From Nocardiaceae bacterium (GTDB taxonomy: Bacteria > Actinomycetota > Actinomycetes > Mycobacteriales > Mycobacteriaceae), in NCBI GenBank assembly GCA_021372355.1, contig JAJFUQ010000155.1:46681-110680 (forward strand): a DNA stretch of 64,000 nt. The letters are read 5' to 3'. This document shows, piece by piece, positions 1 through 7,894 of the stretch. Both the position numbers and the translations under genes were made by a program. The notes beneath the pieces are model-generated. The model saw nothing but the letters and a program-made list of their open reading frames with translations. It was not told the origin of the DNA and searched no databases. Every line of letters begins with the position of its first letter. The first letter of the stretch is position 1.

Positions 1-417
1 GCACTGTCGAACTCGACGTCGAATTCGATCGAGCAGGGATTTGGGCAAGGCGGCGCACCGGGGCCGGGCGGCGGACAGTTCGGCGGCGGCATGCGCGGCG
101 GCATGGGCATGGCCGTGCACGGCGAGTTCGTCGTCTCGGACGGCAACGGCGGATACACGACGGAGTTGACCCAGGAAGGAACGGTCACCGCGGTCTCCGA
201 CACATCGTTGACGGTGAAGAGCGCCGACGGATTCAGTCAGACGTACGCCCTGACCACCCCGTCCACGGTTGCCGTTGGAGACACGGTCAACGTCCGCGCG
301 ACGGAGTCGAACGGCACTGCGACGGCGATTTCGGTGCGCTCAGGTGCGGATGAGTTCGACCGCGGTCCGGGAGGTGGCCAGTTCCCGCCGGGACCGAACG
401 GAATGGGCAACCCGTAG
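1..417 (+). CDS. C-terminal part of a secreted/cell-surface protein (5' end outside window)
   Basis: The reading frame is open to the left edge, so only the last 138 codons are present; an internal ATG at 91 is probably not the start. The visible part has a Gly/Pro/Gln/Met-rich low-complexity stretch, then a small beta-rich module at about residues 55-110 (TVTAVSDTSLTVKSADG, then a conserved-looking VGDTVNV), then a Gly/Pro-rich tail ending NGMGNP. The module looks like DUF5666-type domains of actinobacterial exported proteins. That is family resemblance only; no catalytic residues are visible and no function is assigned. It runs convergently toward the HTH gene that ends at 451. Confidence 0.6.
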   Translation, partial: ALSNSTSNSIEQGFGQGGAPGPGGGQFGGGMRGGMGMAVHGEFVVSDGNGGYTTELTQEGTVTAVSDTSLTVKSADGFSQTYALTTPSTVAVGDTVNVRATESNGTATAISVRSGADEFDRGPGGGQFPPGPNGMGNP

Positions 418-450
418 CGCGCACGGCCGGGCCGCATACGTGGCCCGGCC

Positions 451-1008
451 TCACTCCCCGCCGGGCAGATTGATCACGCGGACGGTCCGCAGCCGGCGAC
501 CGTCACCCGGCTTGTTGCCGATCCGCTTTCCGAACACCCCGGCGAGTTCTTTCGCGAACTCGACGAACTCCCGGTCGTCGAGCCACAGACCCGCGGTGGT
601 GTAGCCGACGCCGTCGCGCACCAGGTCGATGTTGCCGGTGCTGAGGTACTTGTCGAAATCGGCAATCGCACCGGCGATGTAAGCGATGAACGCCTGGTGG
701 TGGTCCTCGGCGGTCATGGCGGCCAACTCATCGGGTGTGATCCGCGTGGCCGCGAGATTGAGCCGGTACGACCGCTCGACGGTGCCGCGAACAGGGCGTT
801 CACCTGCGACTTCGAGCATTCCTGCCGAAGTCAGGAGGTTCACGTGCCGGTACAGACTCGCCGGCGTGATGCCTAGCCTGTCGCTCAGTTCGGCGGTGGT
901 CAGCACCTGATCACCCAGAAGCGACTGCACGATGCGCAGGCGCACCGGGTGCAGAAGCAGTTCGACGGTCGCCGGAACATGGCCTGCGGCGCGACGTGAA
1001 CTGTTCAT
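451..1008 (-). CDS. ArsR-like winged-helix transcriptional regulator
   Basis: A 185-residue protein with an N-terminal winged HTH at about residues 18-85 (HPVRLRIVQSLLGDQVLTT, then LSDRLGITPASLYRHVNLL), followed by a helical C-terminal half. The HTH matches the ArsR/HTH_20 type that reads LYRHV in the recognition helix. No metal-binding CxC motif is present, so a metal sensor is unlikely. The ATG at 1008 has no Shine-Dalgarno but sits 7 nt after a TAACAT -10 hexamer, so the transcript is probably leaderless. It is divergent from the small DUF5808 gene, and repeated GATTA/TAATC elements lie between them; autoregulation and control of that neighbour are inferred. Confidence 0.8.
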   Translation of the reverse strand: MNSSRRAAGHVPATVELLLHPVRLRIVQSLLGDQVLTTAELSDRLGITPASLYRHVNLLTSAGMLEVAGERPVRGTVERSYRLNLAATRITPDELAAMTAEDHHQAFIAYIAGAIADFDKYLSTGNIDLVRDGVGYTTAGLWLDDREFVEFAKELAGVFGKRIGNKPGDGRRLRTVRVINLPGGE

Positions 1009-1015
1009 GCAGTCG

Positions 1016-1021
1016 ATGTTA
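1016..1021 (-). promoter_or_regulatory. -10 hexamer of the HTH regulator (leaderless)
   Basis: TAACAT on the minus strand ends 7 nt before the ATG at 1008, which puts the transcription start at or next to the start codon. Confidence 0.55.
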
Positions 1022-1024
1022 CGC

Positions 1025-1065
1025 CGATTACTTTCACTATCGAAAATAATCGCAGATGTGTAATC
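1025..1065. promoter_or_regulatory. Candidate operator with three GATTA/TAATC elements
   Basis: CGATTA at 1025-1030, TAATCG at 1047-1052 and TAATC at 1061-1065 form inverted pairs in the AT-rich gap between the divergent HTH gene and the DUF5808 gene. The placement next to the HTH gene's own -10 suggests autoregulation. No protein binding is shown by the sequence itself. Confidence 0.35.
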
Positions 1066-1093
1066 ATTGACCCATCACGAAAGGAGCTTCTCA

Positions 1094-1294
1094 ATGACGA
1101 CCCCCGACGAGAACAAGGTTCCAGCACCGCAGGGAAAGTTCGCCGGAATGCCGTACGACTGGCGCCGCCCGACCCTGGCCAAGCTCAAGGCTCGCTGGTG
1201 GAACCCGGATGAGCCGCGCGTATTCACCCCGAAGACCTTCGGTTGGGGCTACGACATCAACGTCTACCGACTCCTTCACTGGAAGAAATCCTGA
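1094..1294 (+). CDS. Small DUF5808-family protein
   Basis: A 66-residue protein, MTTPDENKVPAPQGKFAGMP and so on, rich in Trp/Arg/Pro, with the stretch RWWNPDEPRVFTPKTFGWGY followed by a short hydrophobic end (DINVYRLLHWKKS). This is the pattern of DUF5808 proteins, which are small and uncharacterised. The ATG at 1094 was chosen over an upstream in-frame TTG at 1067 because AAAGGAG (1079-1085) lies at good spacing before it. It is divergent from the HTH regulator and may be its target; it stops 36 nt before pheA, which has its own promoter. Confidence 0.7.
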   Translation: MTTPDENKVPAPQGKFAGMPYDWRRPTLAKLKARWWNPDEPRVFTPKTFGWGYDINVYRLLHWKKS

Positions 1295-1317
1295 CGACCC
1301 AGAAGGCGTGAGTGCAC

Positions 1318-1323
1318 TACTCT
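1318..1323 (+). promoter_or_regulatory. -10 hexamer of pheA (leaderless)
   Basis: TACTCT ends 7 nt before the GTG at 1331, and there is no Shine-Dalgarno in between. Confidence 0.5.
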
Positions 1324-1330
1324 CGTCGTT

Positions 1331-2275
1331 GTGCTGCGGATTTCGTACTTCGGACCAGCCGGAACGTTCACCGAGATGGCATTGGCGAAGTTTGAAGCGG
1401 CAGGTGAATTCACCGGTGCGGGCGAGCGAAGCGACGGGGATGTGTCGGCGGTGACCCGCATCCCTGCCAAGTCGCAGCAAGCAGCCCTTGAGATGGTGCG
1501 CAGCGGTGCGGCCGACGCGGCCGTCGTCCCGATCGAAAGCTCGGTCGACGGCCCGGTCGCCGCCACCATGGACGCTCTCGCCGTCGGAAGTCGACTGCAG
1601 ATCGTCGCGGAAAACGAACTCGACGTAGCATTCTCGCTGGTCGCGCGCCCCGGAACCACCCTCGCCGACGTCAAGGTCGTGCATGCGTATCCGGTCGCCG
1701 CGGCCCAGGTCCAGCAGTGGCTGACCAAGAATCTGCCCGACGCCGAGGTGGAGTACTCGGCGTCGAATGCCGCGGCGGCCGCCGATATCGCCGCAGGTCA
1801 TGGCGATGCCGCGGTCTCGACCGCCCTCGCCGGACAACAGAACGGACTGATCAGCCTCGCGGACGGTGTCGCTGACTACGACGGCGCGCGCACACGATTC
1901 GTTCTCGTCTCCAAGCCGTGCCCACCACCGGCACGCACCGGCGCCGACCGGACTTCAGTGGTGTTCGGACTGTCCGACGAGCCCGGCTCCCTCTATCGCG
2001 CGTTCGCTGAATTCGCCACGCGCGGAGTCGATCTCACCCTCGCGCAGTCACGTCCCACGCGCACGACACCAGGCAAGTACTGGTTCTTCATCGACTGTGT
2101 AGGCCACATCGACGACCCAGCCGTCGCCGAAGCGCTCAAGGCGCTCCACCAGGTCGCCGGCGTTCGATACCTCGGCTCCTGGCCGGTGCCGGGCGTTGCG
2201 GGACGGACGCCGCCTTCCGGCGAAGAGTCGGCACAATGGCTCGCGAACATGCGAGCGGGGAAGCAGGGGCAATGA
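1331..2275 (+). CDS. pheA: Prephenate dehydratase
   Basis: A 314-residue protein that converts prephenate to phenylpyruvate in phenylalanine synthesis, in the cytoplasm. The N-terminal PDT domain opens with ISYFGPAGTFTEMAL and contains the VVPIESSVDGPV segment; the second lobe carries a TRFVLVS-like strand (residues 185-200). The C-terminal ACT regulatory domain (about residues 205-285) has SVVFGLSDEPGSLYRAF, the effector-binding GALV/ESRP-like region being read here as AQSRPTRTTPGKYWFFID. There is no chorismate mutase domain, as in mycobacterial PheA. It overlaps the next gene by ATGA, so the two are translationally coupled. The GTG start sits right after a -10 hexamer. Confidence 0.95.
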   Translation: MLRISYFGPAGTFTEMALAKFEAAGEFTGAGERSDGDVSAVTRIPAKSQQAALEMVRSGAADAAVVPIESSVDGPVAATMDALAVGSRLQIVAENELDVAFSLVARPGTTLADVKVVHAYPVAAAQVQQWLTKNLPDAEVEYSASNAAAAADIAAGHGDAAVSTALAGQQNGLISLADGVADYDGARTRFVLVSKPCPPPARTGADRTSVVFGLSDEPGSLYRAFAEFATRGVDLTLAQSRPTRTTPGKYWFFIDCVGHIDDPAVAEALKALHQVAGVRYLGSWPVPGVAGRTPPSGEESAQWLANMRAGKQGQ

Positions 2276-2940
2276 TCACCGGTCGGCTGATTCTCGTCCG
2301 GCACGGGGAAACCGAGGGCAACGTCGCGCGTCGCCTCGACACGAAACTGCCGGGGTCGCCGCTCACCGAGGACGGCGTTGCGCAGGCTCTCGAGCTCGGC
2401 GAGCGCCTGCACTGGGAGAAGCCGATCGGCATCTTCAGTTCCGCCGCGCTGCGCGCTCGGCAAACCGCAGAACACGCACTGTCGACGATGGACCTCGACA
2501 TCGCTCACACCGTGCTCGAGGGATTGCACGAAGTTCAGGCCGGCGACCTCGAGGATCGTTCGGACCACGCGTCCCACGACACGTTTCATTCGATCTACGC
2601 GCAGTGGCACATCGGGCTGCTCGATCAGCCCATCCCGGGCGGCGAATCGGGGCGCCAGGTGCTCGACCGGTTCGTGCCGGTCATCCAAGCGCTTCGGGCG
2701 GAACATCTGTCGAGTGGCGAACGGACGATCGTCGTCATCGCGCACGGTGCCGCAATCCGACTCGTCGCCGCCTACCTGGCCTCGATCCCGCCGCAGTTTG
2801 CACTCGCCAGCCACCTGCGGAACACCCAGTCGATCGAGCTGGGAGCGGTCGCGGACGGTTCGTGGCACTGCCTTCGATGGGGGAGTCTGCTCCCGCCGTT
2901 CGGCACCGAGGCCGAATCAGCCGAGGACCCCATGGGCTGA
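2272..2940 (+). CDS. Histidine phosphatase family (phosphoglycerate-mutase-like) protein
   Basis: A 222-residue protein starting MITGRLILVRHGETEGN, with the catalytic RHGE motif at residues 10-13 and a second conserved histidine in VVIAHGAAIRLVAAYL. These define the histidine phosphatase branch that includes cofactor-dependent phosphoglycerate mutase and many other phosphatases. The substrate cannot be read from sequence. The ATG at 2272 overlaps the pheA stop (ATGA), so it was preferred to an upstream in-frame start. The same pair occurs in M. tuberculosis (Rv3838c-Rv3837c). Confidence 0.88.
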   Translation: MITGRLILVRHGETEGNVARRLDTKLPGSPLTEDGVAQALELGERLHWEKPIGIFSSAALRARQTAEHALSTMDLDIAHTVLEGLHEVQAGDLEDRSDHASHDTFHSIYAQWHIGLLDQPIPGGESGRQVLDRFVPVIQALRAEHLSSGERTIVVIAHGAAIRLVAAYLASIPPQFALASHLRNTQSIELGAVADGSWHCLRWGSLLPPFGTEAESAEDPMG

Positions 2941-3167
2941 CAAGTCCGGGACCGCGGTTGGCGCCACCGCCACCCGTGGACGTGCGGCTTCGGGAACGGG
3001 CGCGGGAGTCGCAACACCGGTCTGAGTGTTCAGGCGGGCACCGGCAAGGCGGCGGATTGTTTCGGGCACGTCTGGTTGGACGCGGCGAACCGTTGGACGG
3101 TTCCGGATCAGTCCAATTGCGGTTGGGTGTCATGAAGCCTGAAGATCGGGACCACCGAGCACGCCGG

Positions 3168-3518
3168 CTAGCCCCAGCCGAGTTCATGCAACCGATCCTC
3201 ATCGAGCCCGAAGTAGTGCCCGAGCTCATGTCGGACCGTCACCTCGATTTCGTGCACGAGATCGTCTTCGTCATCGCACATCTCCATGAGCGGCTCGCGA
3301 AAGATCATGATGCGGTCGGGCAGCGACCCGGCGTAGTTGCTGTCCCGTTCGCCCAAGGCGACACCGACGTAGACGCCGAGCAGATGCGGATCGTCCGGAT
3401 CGCGGTCCTCGACGAGGAACACCACATTGTCGATCGCCCGCGCGAACTTCTCCGGAATGCGATCGAGCGCGTCCGACACGAGTTCGTCGAAACGCGCTGC
3501 TCCGATCGAAACAGGCAC
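3168..3518 (-). CDS. Metallopeptidase family (zincin) protein, Rv3836-like
   Basis: A 116-residue protein with HELGHYFGLDEDRLHELG near the C-terminus (HExxH zinc motif about residues 97-101), typical of the small zincin/metallopeptidase family DUF1025. It has no signal peptide or membrane segment. Translation starts at a GTG whose G is shared with the TAG stop of the upstream septum-formation gene, so the two genes are coupled on one transcript. The pairing matches Rv3835/Rv3836, and the substrate is unknown. Confidence 0.85.
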   Translation of the reverse strand: MPVSIGAARFDELVSDALDRIPEKFARAIDNVVFLVEDRDPDDPHLLGVYVGVALGERDSNYAGSLPDRIMIFREPLMEMCDDEDDLVHEIEVTVRHELGHYFGLDEDRLHELGWG

Positions 3519-4645
3519 TAGTTCCCGCCGGGCACCGGAGCGGGCTCGGCTCCCGGCAGCGGCGTCGGCATCGAGCGGCCCTCCGGCGCGCCGGCCAGCG
3601 GAACCGGCTTCTGACCGTTGATGAGCAGGCCATCGGTCTTGGCCGAATTCACCAGCGGCGCAAAGCCACCCGTGTCCTGCTTGCCGACCGAGCAGTTGAC
3701 CTTCTTGCTTCCGGCGAGCCAGCTGATCGGGTCTGGGTTGTCCCAGAACAGCGTGAGCGTCTTGTTCTTGAGGGCGTCTGGCGAGCCGAGGTAGGCGTTC
3801 GCGGCCTCAGTGCAGACCTTGTTGAGGAACTTGTCCTGGTTCTCGACCGACGGCGAACCCTGCTTGAACTCGGCCCCGAGGTCGACGACCGAGACGATCT
3901 CGAAAGCGTGTTCCTTGCTGCAGTCGATCGGGTCCGTCGGCTGCCCCTGCATGATGCCGATGCACGTGCCCGGATCCCAGACACGGGACTGATCCTGGTC
4001 CGCGACAGAGCCCTTCATCGGCTGCAGACGCCCGGTCGTCGCGGTGATCTGCAGACCACAGCGAAGTGTGCGCTCACCGGCGGCCCAACCCTGCGGGCCC
4101 GGGTTGATCAGACCGGCGCTGAACTTGCCGAACGGGTCGAGCTTGCCGTGCAGATAGGACTTCGCAGCGGGAACGCAGTGGGTATCGCGCAGTTCGGCGA
4201 AGCGCAGGGTGCCCGGGAACGCGGAGTCCGGTCCGAATTCGGTGGTCGGGTACTTGGCAAGGTCGACCTCTGCGGTCACCTCGAAAAGGTGCTGTTCCTT
4301 GCAGTCGACCTTCGCCAGATCGCTCGCATCCGGCTTCTGCCACGTCAGGCAGGTGCCCTGCTTGGCGGTGCCGAATGCCGGTCCGGCCTTCGCGCCGGTC
4401 GTGGTCACCACGGCAGCTGTCGAAGATTCGTCGGAGCGCTGGAACTGGCTGGCGGCGATGGCGGTTCCGGCCACGAGCGCGGCGATGACCGCAGCCGCGA
4501 GGATGCCGCGGCGGAGCCAGACCTTGCGGTTTCCGGATTTCCGGAATGAACTCGGCGCGTCCGGACCCGGAGCGACCTCCGAAAATGACTTGGTCGCCGT
4601 GCTTCCAGGAGTGGTCTCGCCGGTTTTCGGCTTCCGAAGGCGCAT
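3518..4645 (-). CDS. Septum formation family membrane protein, Rv3835-like
   Basis: A 375-residue single-pass membrane protein. Residues 1-44 are a cytoplasmic polar region, about 45-66 form a transmembrane helix (RGILAAAVIAALVAGTAIA), and the rest is extracytoplasmic with paired cysteines in two similar segments (GTCLTWQKPD/CKEQHLFEV and GTCIGIMQG/CSKEHAFEIV). That duplicated Cys pattern is the septum-formation domain. The C-terminus is Pro-rich. The ATG is 8 nt downstream of a TATTCT hexamer. The gene is coupled to the zincin gene at 3168-3518. A link to cell division is known only from the family name. Confidence 0.85.
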   Translation of the reverse strand: MRLRKPKTGETTPGSTATKSFSEVAPGPDAPSSFRKSGNRKVWLRRGILAAAVIAALVAGTAIAASQFQRSDESSTAAVVTTTGAKAGPAFGTAKQGTCLTWQKPDASDLAKVDCKEQHLFEVTAEVDLAKYPTTEFGPDSAFPGTLRFAELRDTHCVPAAKSYLHGKLDPFGKFSAGLINPGPQGWAAGERTLRCGLQITATTGRLQPMKGSVADQDQSRVWDPGTCIGIMQGQPTDPIDCSKEHAFEIVSVVDLGAEFKQGSPSVENQDKFLNKVCTEAANAYLGSPDALKNKTLTLFWDNPDPISWLAGSKKVNCSVGKQDTGGFAPLVNSAKTDGLLINGQKPVPLAGAPEGRSMPTPLPGAEPAPVPGGN

Positions 4646-4653
4646 GAAGTCCG

Positions 4654-4659
4654 AGAATA
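4654..4659 (-). promoter_or_regulatory. -10 hexamer of the septum-formation gene (leaderless)
   Basis: TATTCT on the minus strand ends 8 nt before the ATG at 4645. It lies about 40 bp from the divergent serS -10, so both promoters share the gap. Confidence 0.5.
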
Positions 4660-4700
4660 CCCAGTTACGGCCCGCTGCCCGTTGAGGCGCTGCGTGACGA

Positions 4701-4706
4701 TAGGGT
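4701..4706 (+). promoter_or_regulatory. -10 hexamer of serS (leaderless)
   Basis: TAGGGT ends 7 nt before the GTG at 4714 and no Shine-Dalgarno is present. Confidence 0.5.
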
Positions 4707-4713
4707 TTTAGGC

Positions 4714-5976
4714 GTGATCGACCTGAAGTTCGTGCGCGAAAACCCGGCAGCCGTTCGCGACTCCCAGCGGTCCCGCGGCGAGAATCCGGACCTGGTCGAT
4801 GCCTTGCTCGAAGCGGACGCCCGGCGTCGCGCCGCCATCAGTGCCGCCGACCAGTTGCGCGCCGAGCACAAGGCGCACGGCAAGCTCATCGGTCGCGCCT
4901 CGAAGGAAGACCGACCGGCGATGCTCGCCCAGGGTGCCGAGCTCTCCGCGAAGGTGAAGGCCGCCGAGGTCGAGGAGACCGCTGCCGAAGCCGCACTCGA
5001 TGCTGCACATCGTGCGATTCCGAACGTCGTCGAAGACGGAGTGCCTGCTGGCGGCGAGGACAACTTCATCGTCCTCGAGACCGTGGGAGACATTCCCGAT
5101 CTCGCATTCGAACCGAAGGACCACCTGTCACTCGGCGAGTCGCTCGGTCTCATCGACATGGAACGCGGCGCGAAGGTCTCGGGGTCCCGCTTCTACTTCC
5201 TCACCGGGTACGGCGCCCTGCTGCAGCTGGGATTGCTGCAGCTCGCGATTCAAAAGGCTGTGGCCAACGGCTTCACGCCGATGATTCCGCCGGTGCTTGT
5301 GCGGCCGGATGTCATGCAGGGCACCGGATTCCTCGGTGCGCATGCGGACGAGATCTACCACCTCGAAGAGGACGACCTGTACCTCGTCGGCACGTCGGAG
5401 GTTCCGCTCGCGGGCTTCCACAGCGGCGAGATCCTCGACCTGTCGAACGGTCCGATGCGGTACGCGGGCTGGTCGTCGTGCTTCCGCCGCGAGGCCGGCA
5501 GCTACGGCAAGGACACCCGCGGAATCATCCGGGTGCACCAGTTCGACAAGGTCGAGATGTTCATCTACGCGCGTCCGGAAGACGCCGTCGCCGAGCATCG
5601 GCGCCTTCTTGCGTGGGAGCGCGAGATGCTCGCCGCGATCGAGGTTCCGTACCGCGTGATCGATGTCGCCGCCGGTGATCTGGGGTCGTCGGCGTCGCGC
5701 AAGTTCGACTGCGAGGCGTGGGTTCCGACCCAGCAGACGTATCGCGAGCTGACCTCGACGTCGAACTGCACGACTTTCCAGGCTCGTCGCCTCGGAATTC
5801 GCTACCGCGATGAGAACGGCAAGCCGCAGGTTGCCGCCACGCTGAACGGAACGCTCGCCACGACCCGCTGGATCGTGGCCATTCTCGAGAACCACCAACA
5901 GGCTGATGGCAGCGTGCGGGTTCCGCAGGCGTTGGTGCCCTTCGTCGGGACGGATGTGCTGAAGCCGAAAGGCTAA
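4714..5976 (+). CDS. serS: Seryl-tRNA synthetase
   Basis: A 420-residue class II aminoacyl-tRNA synthetase charging tRNA-Ser in the cytoplasm. The N-terminal coiled-coil arm (about residues 1-105, starting [18 protein letters not shown]) is followed by the catalytic core: motif 2 around [21 protein letters not shown] and motif 3 near [16 protein letters not shown]. The serine-recognition TSE segment ([10 protein letters not shown]) is present. Length fits bacterial SerRS. The GTG start is directly downstream of a -10 hexamer. It is divergent from the septum-formation/zincin pair, as in M. tuberculosis. Confidence 0.97.
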   Translation: MIDLKFVRENPAAVRDSQRSRGENPDLVDALLEADARRRAAISAADQLRAEHKAHGKLIGRASKEDRPAMLAQGAELSAKVKAAEVEETAAEAALDAAHRAIPNVVEDGVPAGGEDNFIVLETVGDIPDLAFEPKDHLSLGESLGLIDMERGAKVSGSRFYFLTGYGALLQLGLLQLAIQKAVANGFTPMIPPVLVRPDVMQGTGFLGAHADEIYHLEEDDLYLVGTSEVPLAGFHSGEILDLSNGPMRYAGWSSCFRREAGSYGKDTRGIIRVHQFDKVEMFIYARPEDAVAEHRRLLAWEREMLAAIEVPYRVIDVAAGDLGSSASRKFDCEAWVPTQQTYRELTSTSNCTTFQARRLGIRYRDENGKPQVAATLNGTLATTRWIVAILENHQQADGSVRVPQALVPFVGTDVLKPKG

Positions 5977-6015
5977 GGGCGGGTGCGCCTCAGCCGGTTA
6001 GCGGCTACCGCCCAG

Positions 6016-6021
6016 TAGATT
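6016..6021 (+). promoter_or_regulatory. -10 hexamer of the zinc peptidase gene (leaderless)
   Basis: TAGATT ends 8 nt before the GTG at 6030. Confidence 0.45.
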
Positions 6022-6029
6022 TCACTCCC

Positions 6030-6923
6030 GTGGCGAGTGCCGGGAAAGCCCGTGCCTTGGCGATTGTTGCAATCGCGGGTGTCGTAGCCGTCGCGGGTGT
6101 TCTCCTCACCGCGCGGATGTCGAATCAAGACGATGTGACGGACACGTCTGTCCAGGTGACGACCAGTCTTGCCATCAGCCAGCCGGCGACCGCAACGTGG
6201 GTGACTCCGTCGCGGAGCCCCCAGCCGTCGGTCACGTCGGCGGCGCGTTCGGAAGATCCGGCGACGTCCCCCATCACCCTCGAGCGTTCGCTGGTTCGAG
6301 CCAAATGTGTGCTCCCGCATTGGTCGGCCGGTGATGAACCGTTCCTGCGTGCGGCTCTCGTCTGCCTCGACGACGCGTGGCGCCCGCTGCTCGAGTCGAT
6401 CAAGGTCGATTTCACACCGCCGACCCTCGTGCTCAGTGGCACCGGCACCGCGCCCGACTGCCGCCAGAAGCTCGAGAACAACAGCTACTACTGCGCGGGA
6501 ACGATCTACCTCGATCAGAGCAGTTACCAGAAGACCGCGGCCGGACCTGCGGCCGTTGCGATCGCGGCGTTGTCGATGCTGTCGCACGAGTACGGCCACC
6601 ACGTCCAGCAGCTCAGTGGCACCCTGCCGGCTGCCGTCACGCGAATCGACGCCGCCGGCCGAACGACCCCTCTCGGCCTTGAATTGATGCGGCGAACCGA
6701 ACTCCAAGCACAGTGCCTCGCGGGGATGTTCATCGGCGCGACGTTCGACGAAGTGACCGTGGACGTCGCCAAACACGACAGCTATACGCGCGGTGACGCC
6801 CCAAAGCGGCCAGCCGATCATGGGTCGTCGTCGCATTTCGGCGGTTGGTTCAGTGTCGGTGCCGACCTCGACTCGCTGTCGGTGTGCAATACCTGGACGG
6901 CCGCGGCCGACGCGGTCAGCTGA
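6030..6923 (+). CDS. Membrane-anchored neutral zinc metallopeptidase
   Basis: A 297-residue protein with an N-terminal signal anchor (about residues 6-28, ALAIVAIAGVVAVAGVLLTA), a Ser/Thr/Pro-rich linker (30-90) and a zinc peptidase domain with HEYGHH at residues 186-191. A downstream acidic region ELQAQCLAG supplies the probable third ligand. This fits the YpfJ-type neutral zinc metallopeptidase family, here facing the cell envelope. The substrate is unknown. The stop codon directly abuts the start of the next gene, indicating an operon. Confidence 0.8.
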   Translation: MASAGKARALAIVAIAGVVAVAGVLLTARMSNQDDVTDTSVQVTTSLAISQPATATWVTPSRSPQPSVTSAARSEDPATSPITLERSLVRAKCVLPHWSAGDEPFLRAALVCLDDAWRPLLESIKVDFTPPTLVLSGTGTAPDCRQKLENNSYYCAGTIYLDQSSYQKTAAGPAAVAIAALSMLSHEYGHHVQQLSGTLPAAVTRIDAAGRTTPLGLELMRRTELQAQCLAGMFIGATFDEVTVDVAKHDSYTRGDAPKRPADHGSSSHFGGWFSVGADLDSLSVCNTWTAAADAVS

Positions 6924-7865
6924 GTGCGGAACCACGTCGCGCTCATCCTCGCAGTCGTCATCGGGATCGCGGTGGCCATCCAATCCCGGCTCAACGGAAC
7001 TCTCGGCACCCGCATCCATGACGGAGTCGCCGCGGCGATCATCAGTTTCGGGTCGGGACTCGTCGTTCTGACGGTGTTCACCGTGGTCAGCGCCGCGCGA
7101 CGGGCGCGGATGGCAGAGGTCGCGACGGCGGTGCGGACCGGGCGCCTGCGGTGGTGGCACTGCGTCGGCGGCCTCGCGGGTGCCTCGGCGGTGGCCAGCC
7201 AGGGCATCACGGTCACGACGATCGGCGTCGCGCTGTTCACCATTTCGATCGTCGCCGGACAAGTCGTCAGCGGCGTTCTCGTCGACCGTGCGGGTCTCGG
7301 ACCCGCCGGCCGAAGTCCGATCACGGCTCGGCGCATCGCGGGAGCCGCGATCGTCCTGGCGGCGGTCGCGATGGCGAGCCATTCCTCCATCACCAGCGGT
7401 ACGAATTGGTTGTTCGTCGTCTTTCCGGTCGTCGCGGGGGCCGCGACCGCATGGCAGATGGCGGTCAACGGCAAGGTTGCCGCAGTGGGTGGGCCGATGA
7501 CATCCGCGCTCGTCAACTTCGCCGTCGGCACGACCGCGTTGCTCGTTGTCGGTGCAATCGTGGTCGCGAAGCGCGGCTGGCCCGGAGCGCTGCCGCACGA
7601 GCCGTGGCTCTACCTCGGTGGATTGCTCGGAATTCTCTTCATCGCGGTGTCGGCGAACATCGTGCACGTGCTGGGGGTGCTGTTATTGGCTCTCGCCACG
7701 ATCGCGGGCCAACTCATCGGCGCGCTGGCGCTCGACTTGTTCGTGCCCGCGGGTCGGCACCTCAATTGGGGCGTCGTCGTGGGCTGTGTGCTGGCCCTGG
7801 TGGGGGTGTGGGTCGGCCGTCGCGGTGGGGCGCAGCCCAAGCACGACCAAGGCGGCACCGAATGA
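6924..7865 (+). CDS. DMT-superfamily transporter (YdcZ/DUF606 type)
   Basis: A 313-residue integral membrane protein with about ten hydrophobic helices in two similar halves (first helix ALILAVVIGIAVAIQSRLNG; the second half begins near NWLFVVFPVVAGAATAWQMA). The N-Q-x-x-L-N-G signature after helix 1 and its repeat AWQMAVNGKV are typical of the DUF606/YdcZ drug/metabolite transporter subgroup. The substrate is not predictable. The GTG start is immediately after the TGA of the zinc peptidase gene, so it is co-transcribed with it. Confidence 0.85.
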   Translation: MRNHVALILAVVIGIAVAIQSRLNGTLGTRIHDGVAAAIISFGSGLVVLTVFTVVSAARRARMAEVATAVRTGRLRWWHCVGGLAGASAVASQGITVTTIGVALFTISIVAGQVVSGVLVDRAGLGPAGRSPITARRIAGAAIVLAAVAMASHSSITSGTNWLFVVFPVVAGAATAWQMAVNGKVAAVGGPMTSALVNFAVGTTALLVVGAIVVAKRGWPGALPHEPWLYLGGLLGILFIAVSANIVHVLGVLLLALATIAGQLIGALALDLFVPAGRHLNWGVVVGCVLALVGVWVGRRGGAQPKHDQGGTE

Positions 7866-7875
7866 CGGTGCCGCC
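7851..7875. terminator. Hairpin at the end of the DMT transporter gene
   Basis: GGCGGCACC, a 7-nt loop and GGTGCCGCC form a perfect 9-bp stem that overlaps the stop codon. It lies between two convergent genes and could stop both transcripts; no T tract follows on either strand. Confidence 0.4.
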
Positions 7876-7894
7876 CCGGGTCAGCTAGTCGAGG

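Noticed and set aside
2941..3167. Possible small gene between the phosphatase and zincin genes
   Set aside because: No frame has a start signal; the translated products are Arg/Pro-rich shadows.
5973..7667. A 564-codon minus-strand frame opposite the zinc peptidase and DMT genes
   Set aside because: Arg/Asp/His-rich composition typical of antisense of GC-rich genes, no domain, no start signal.
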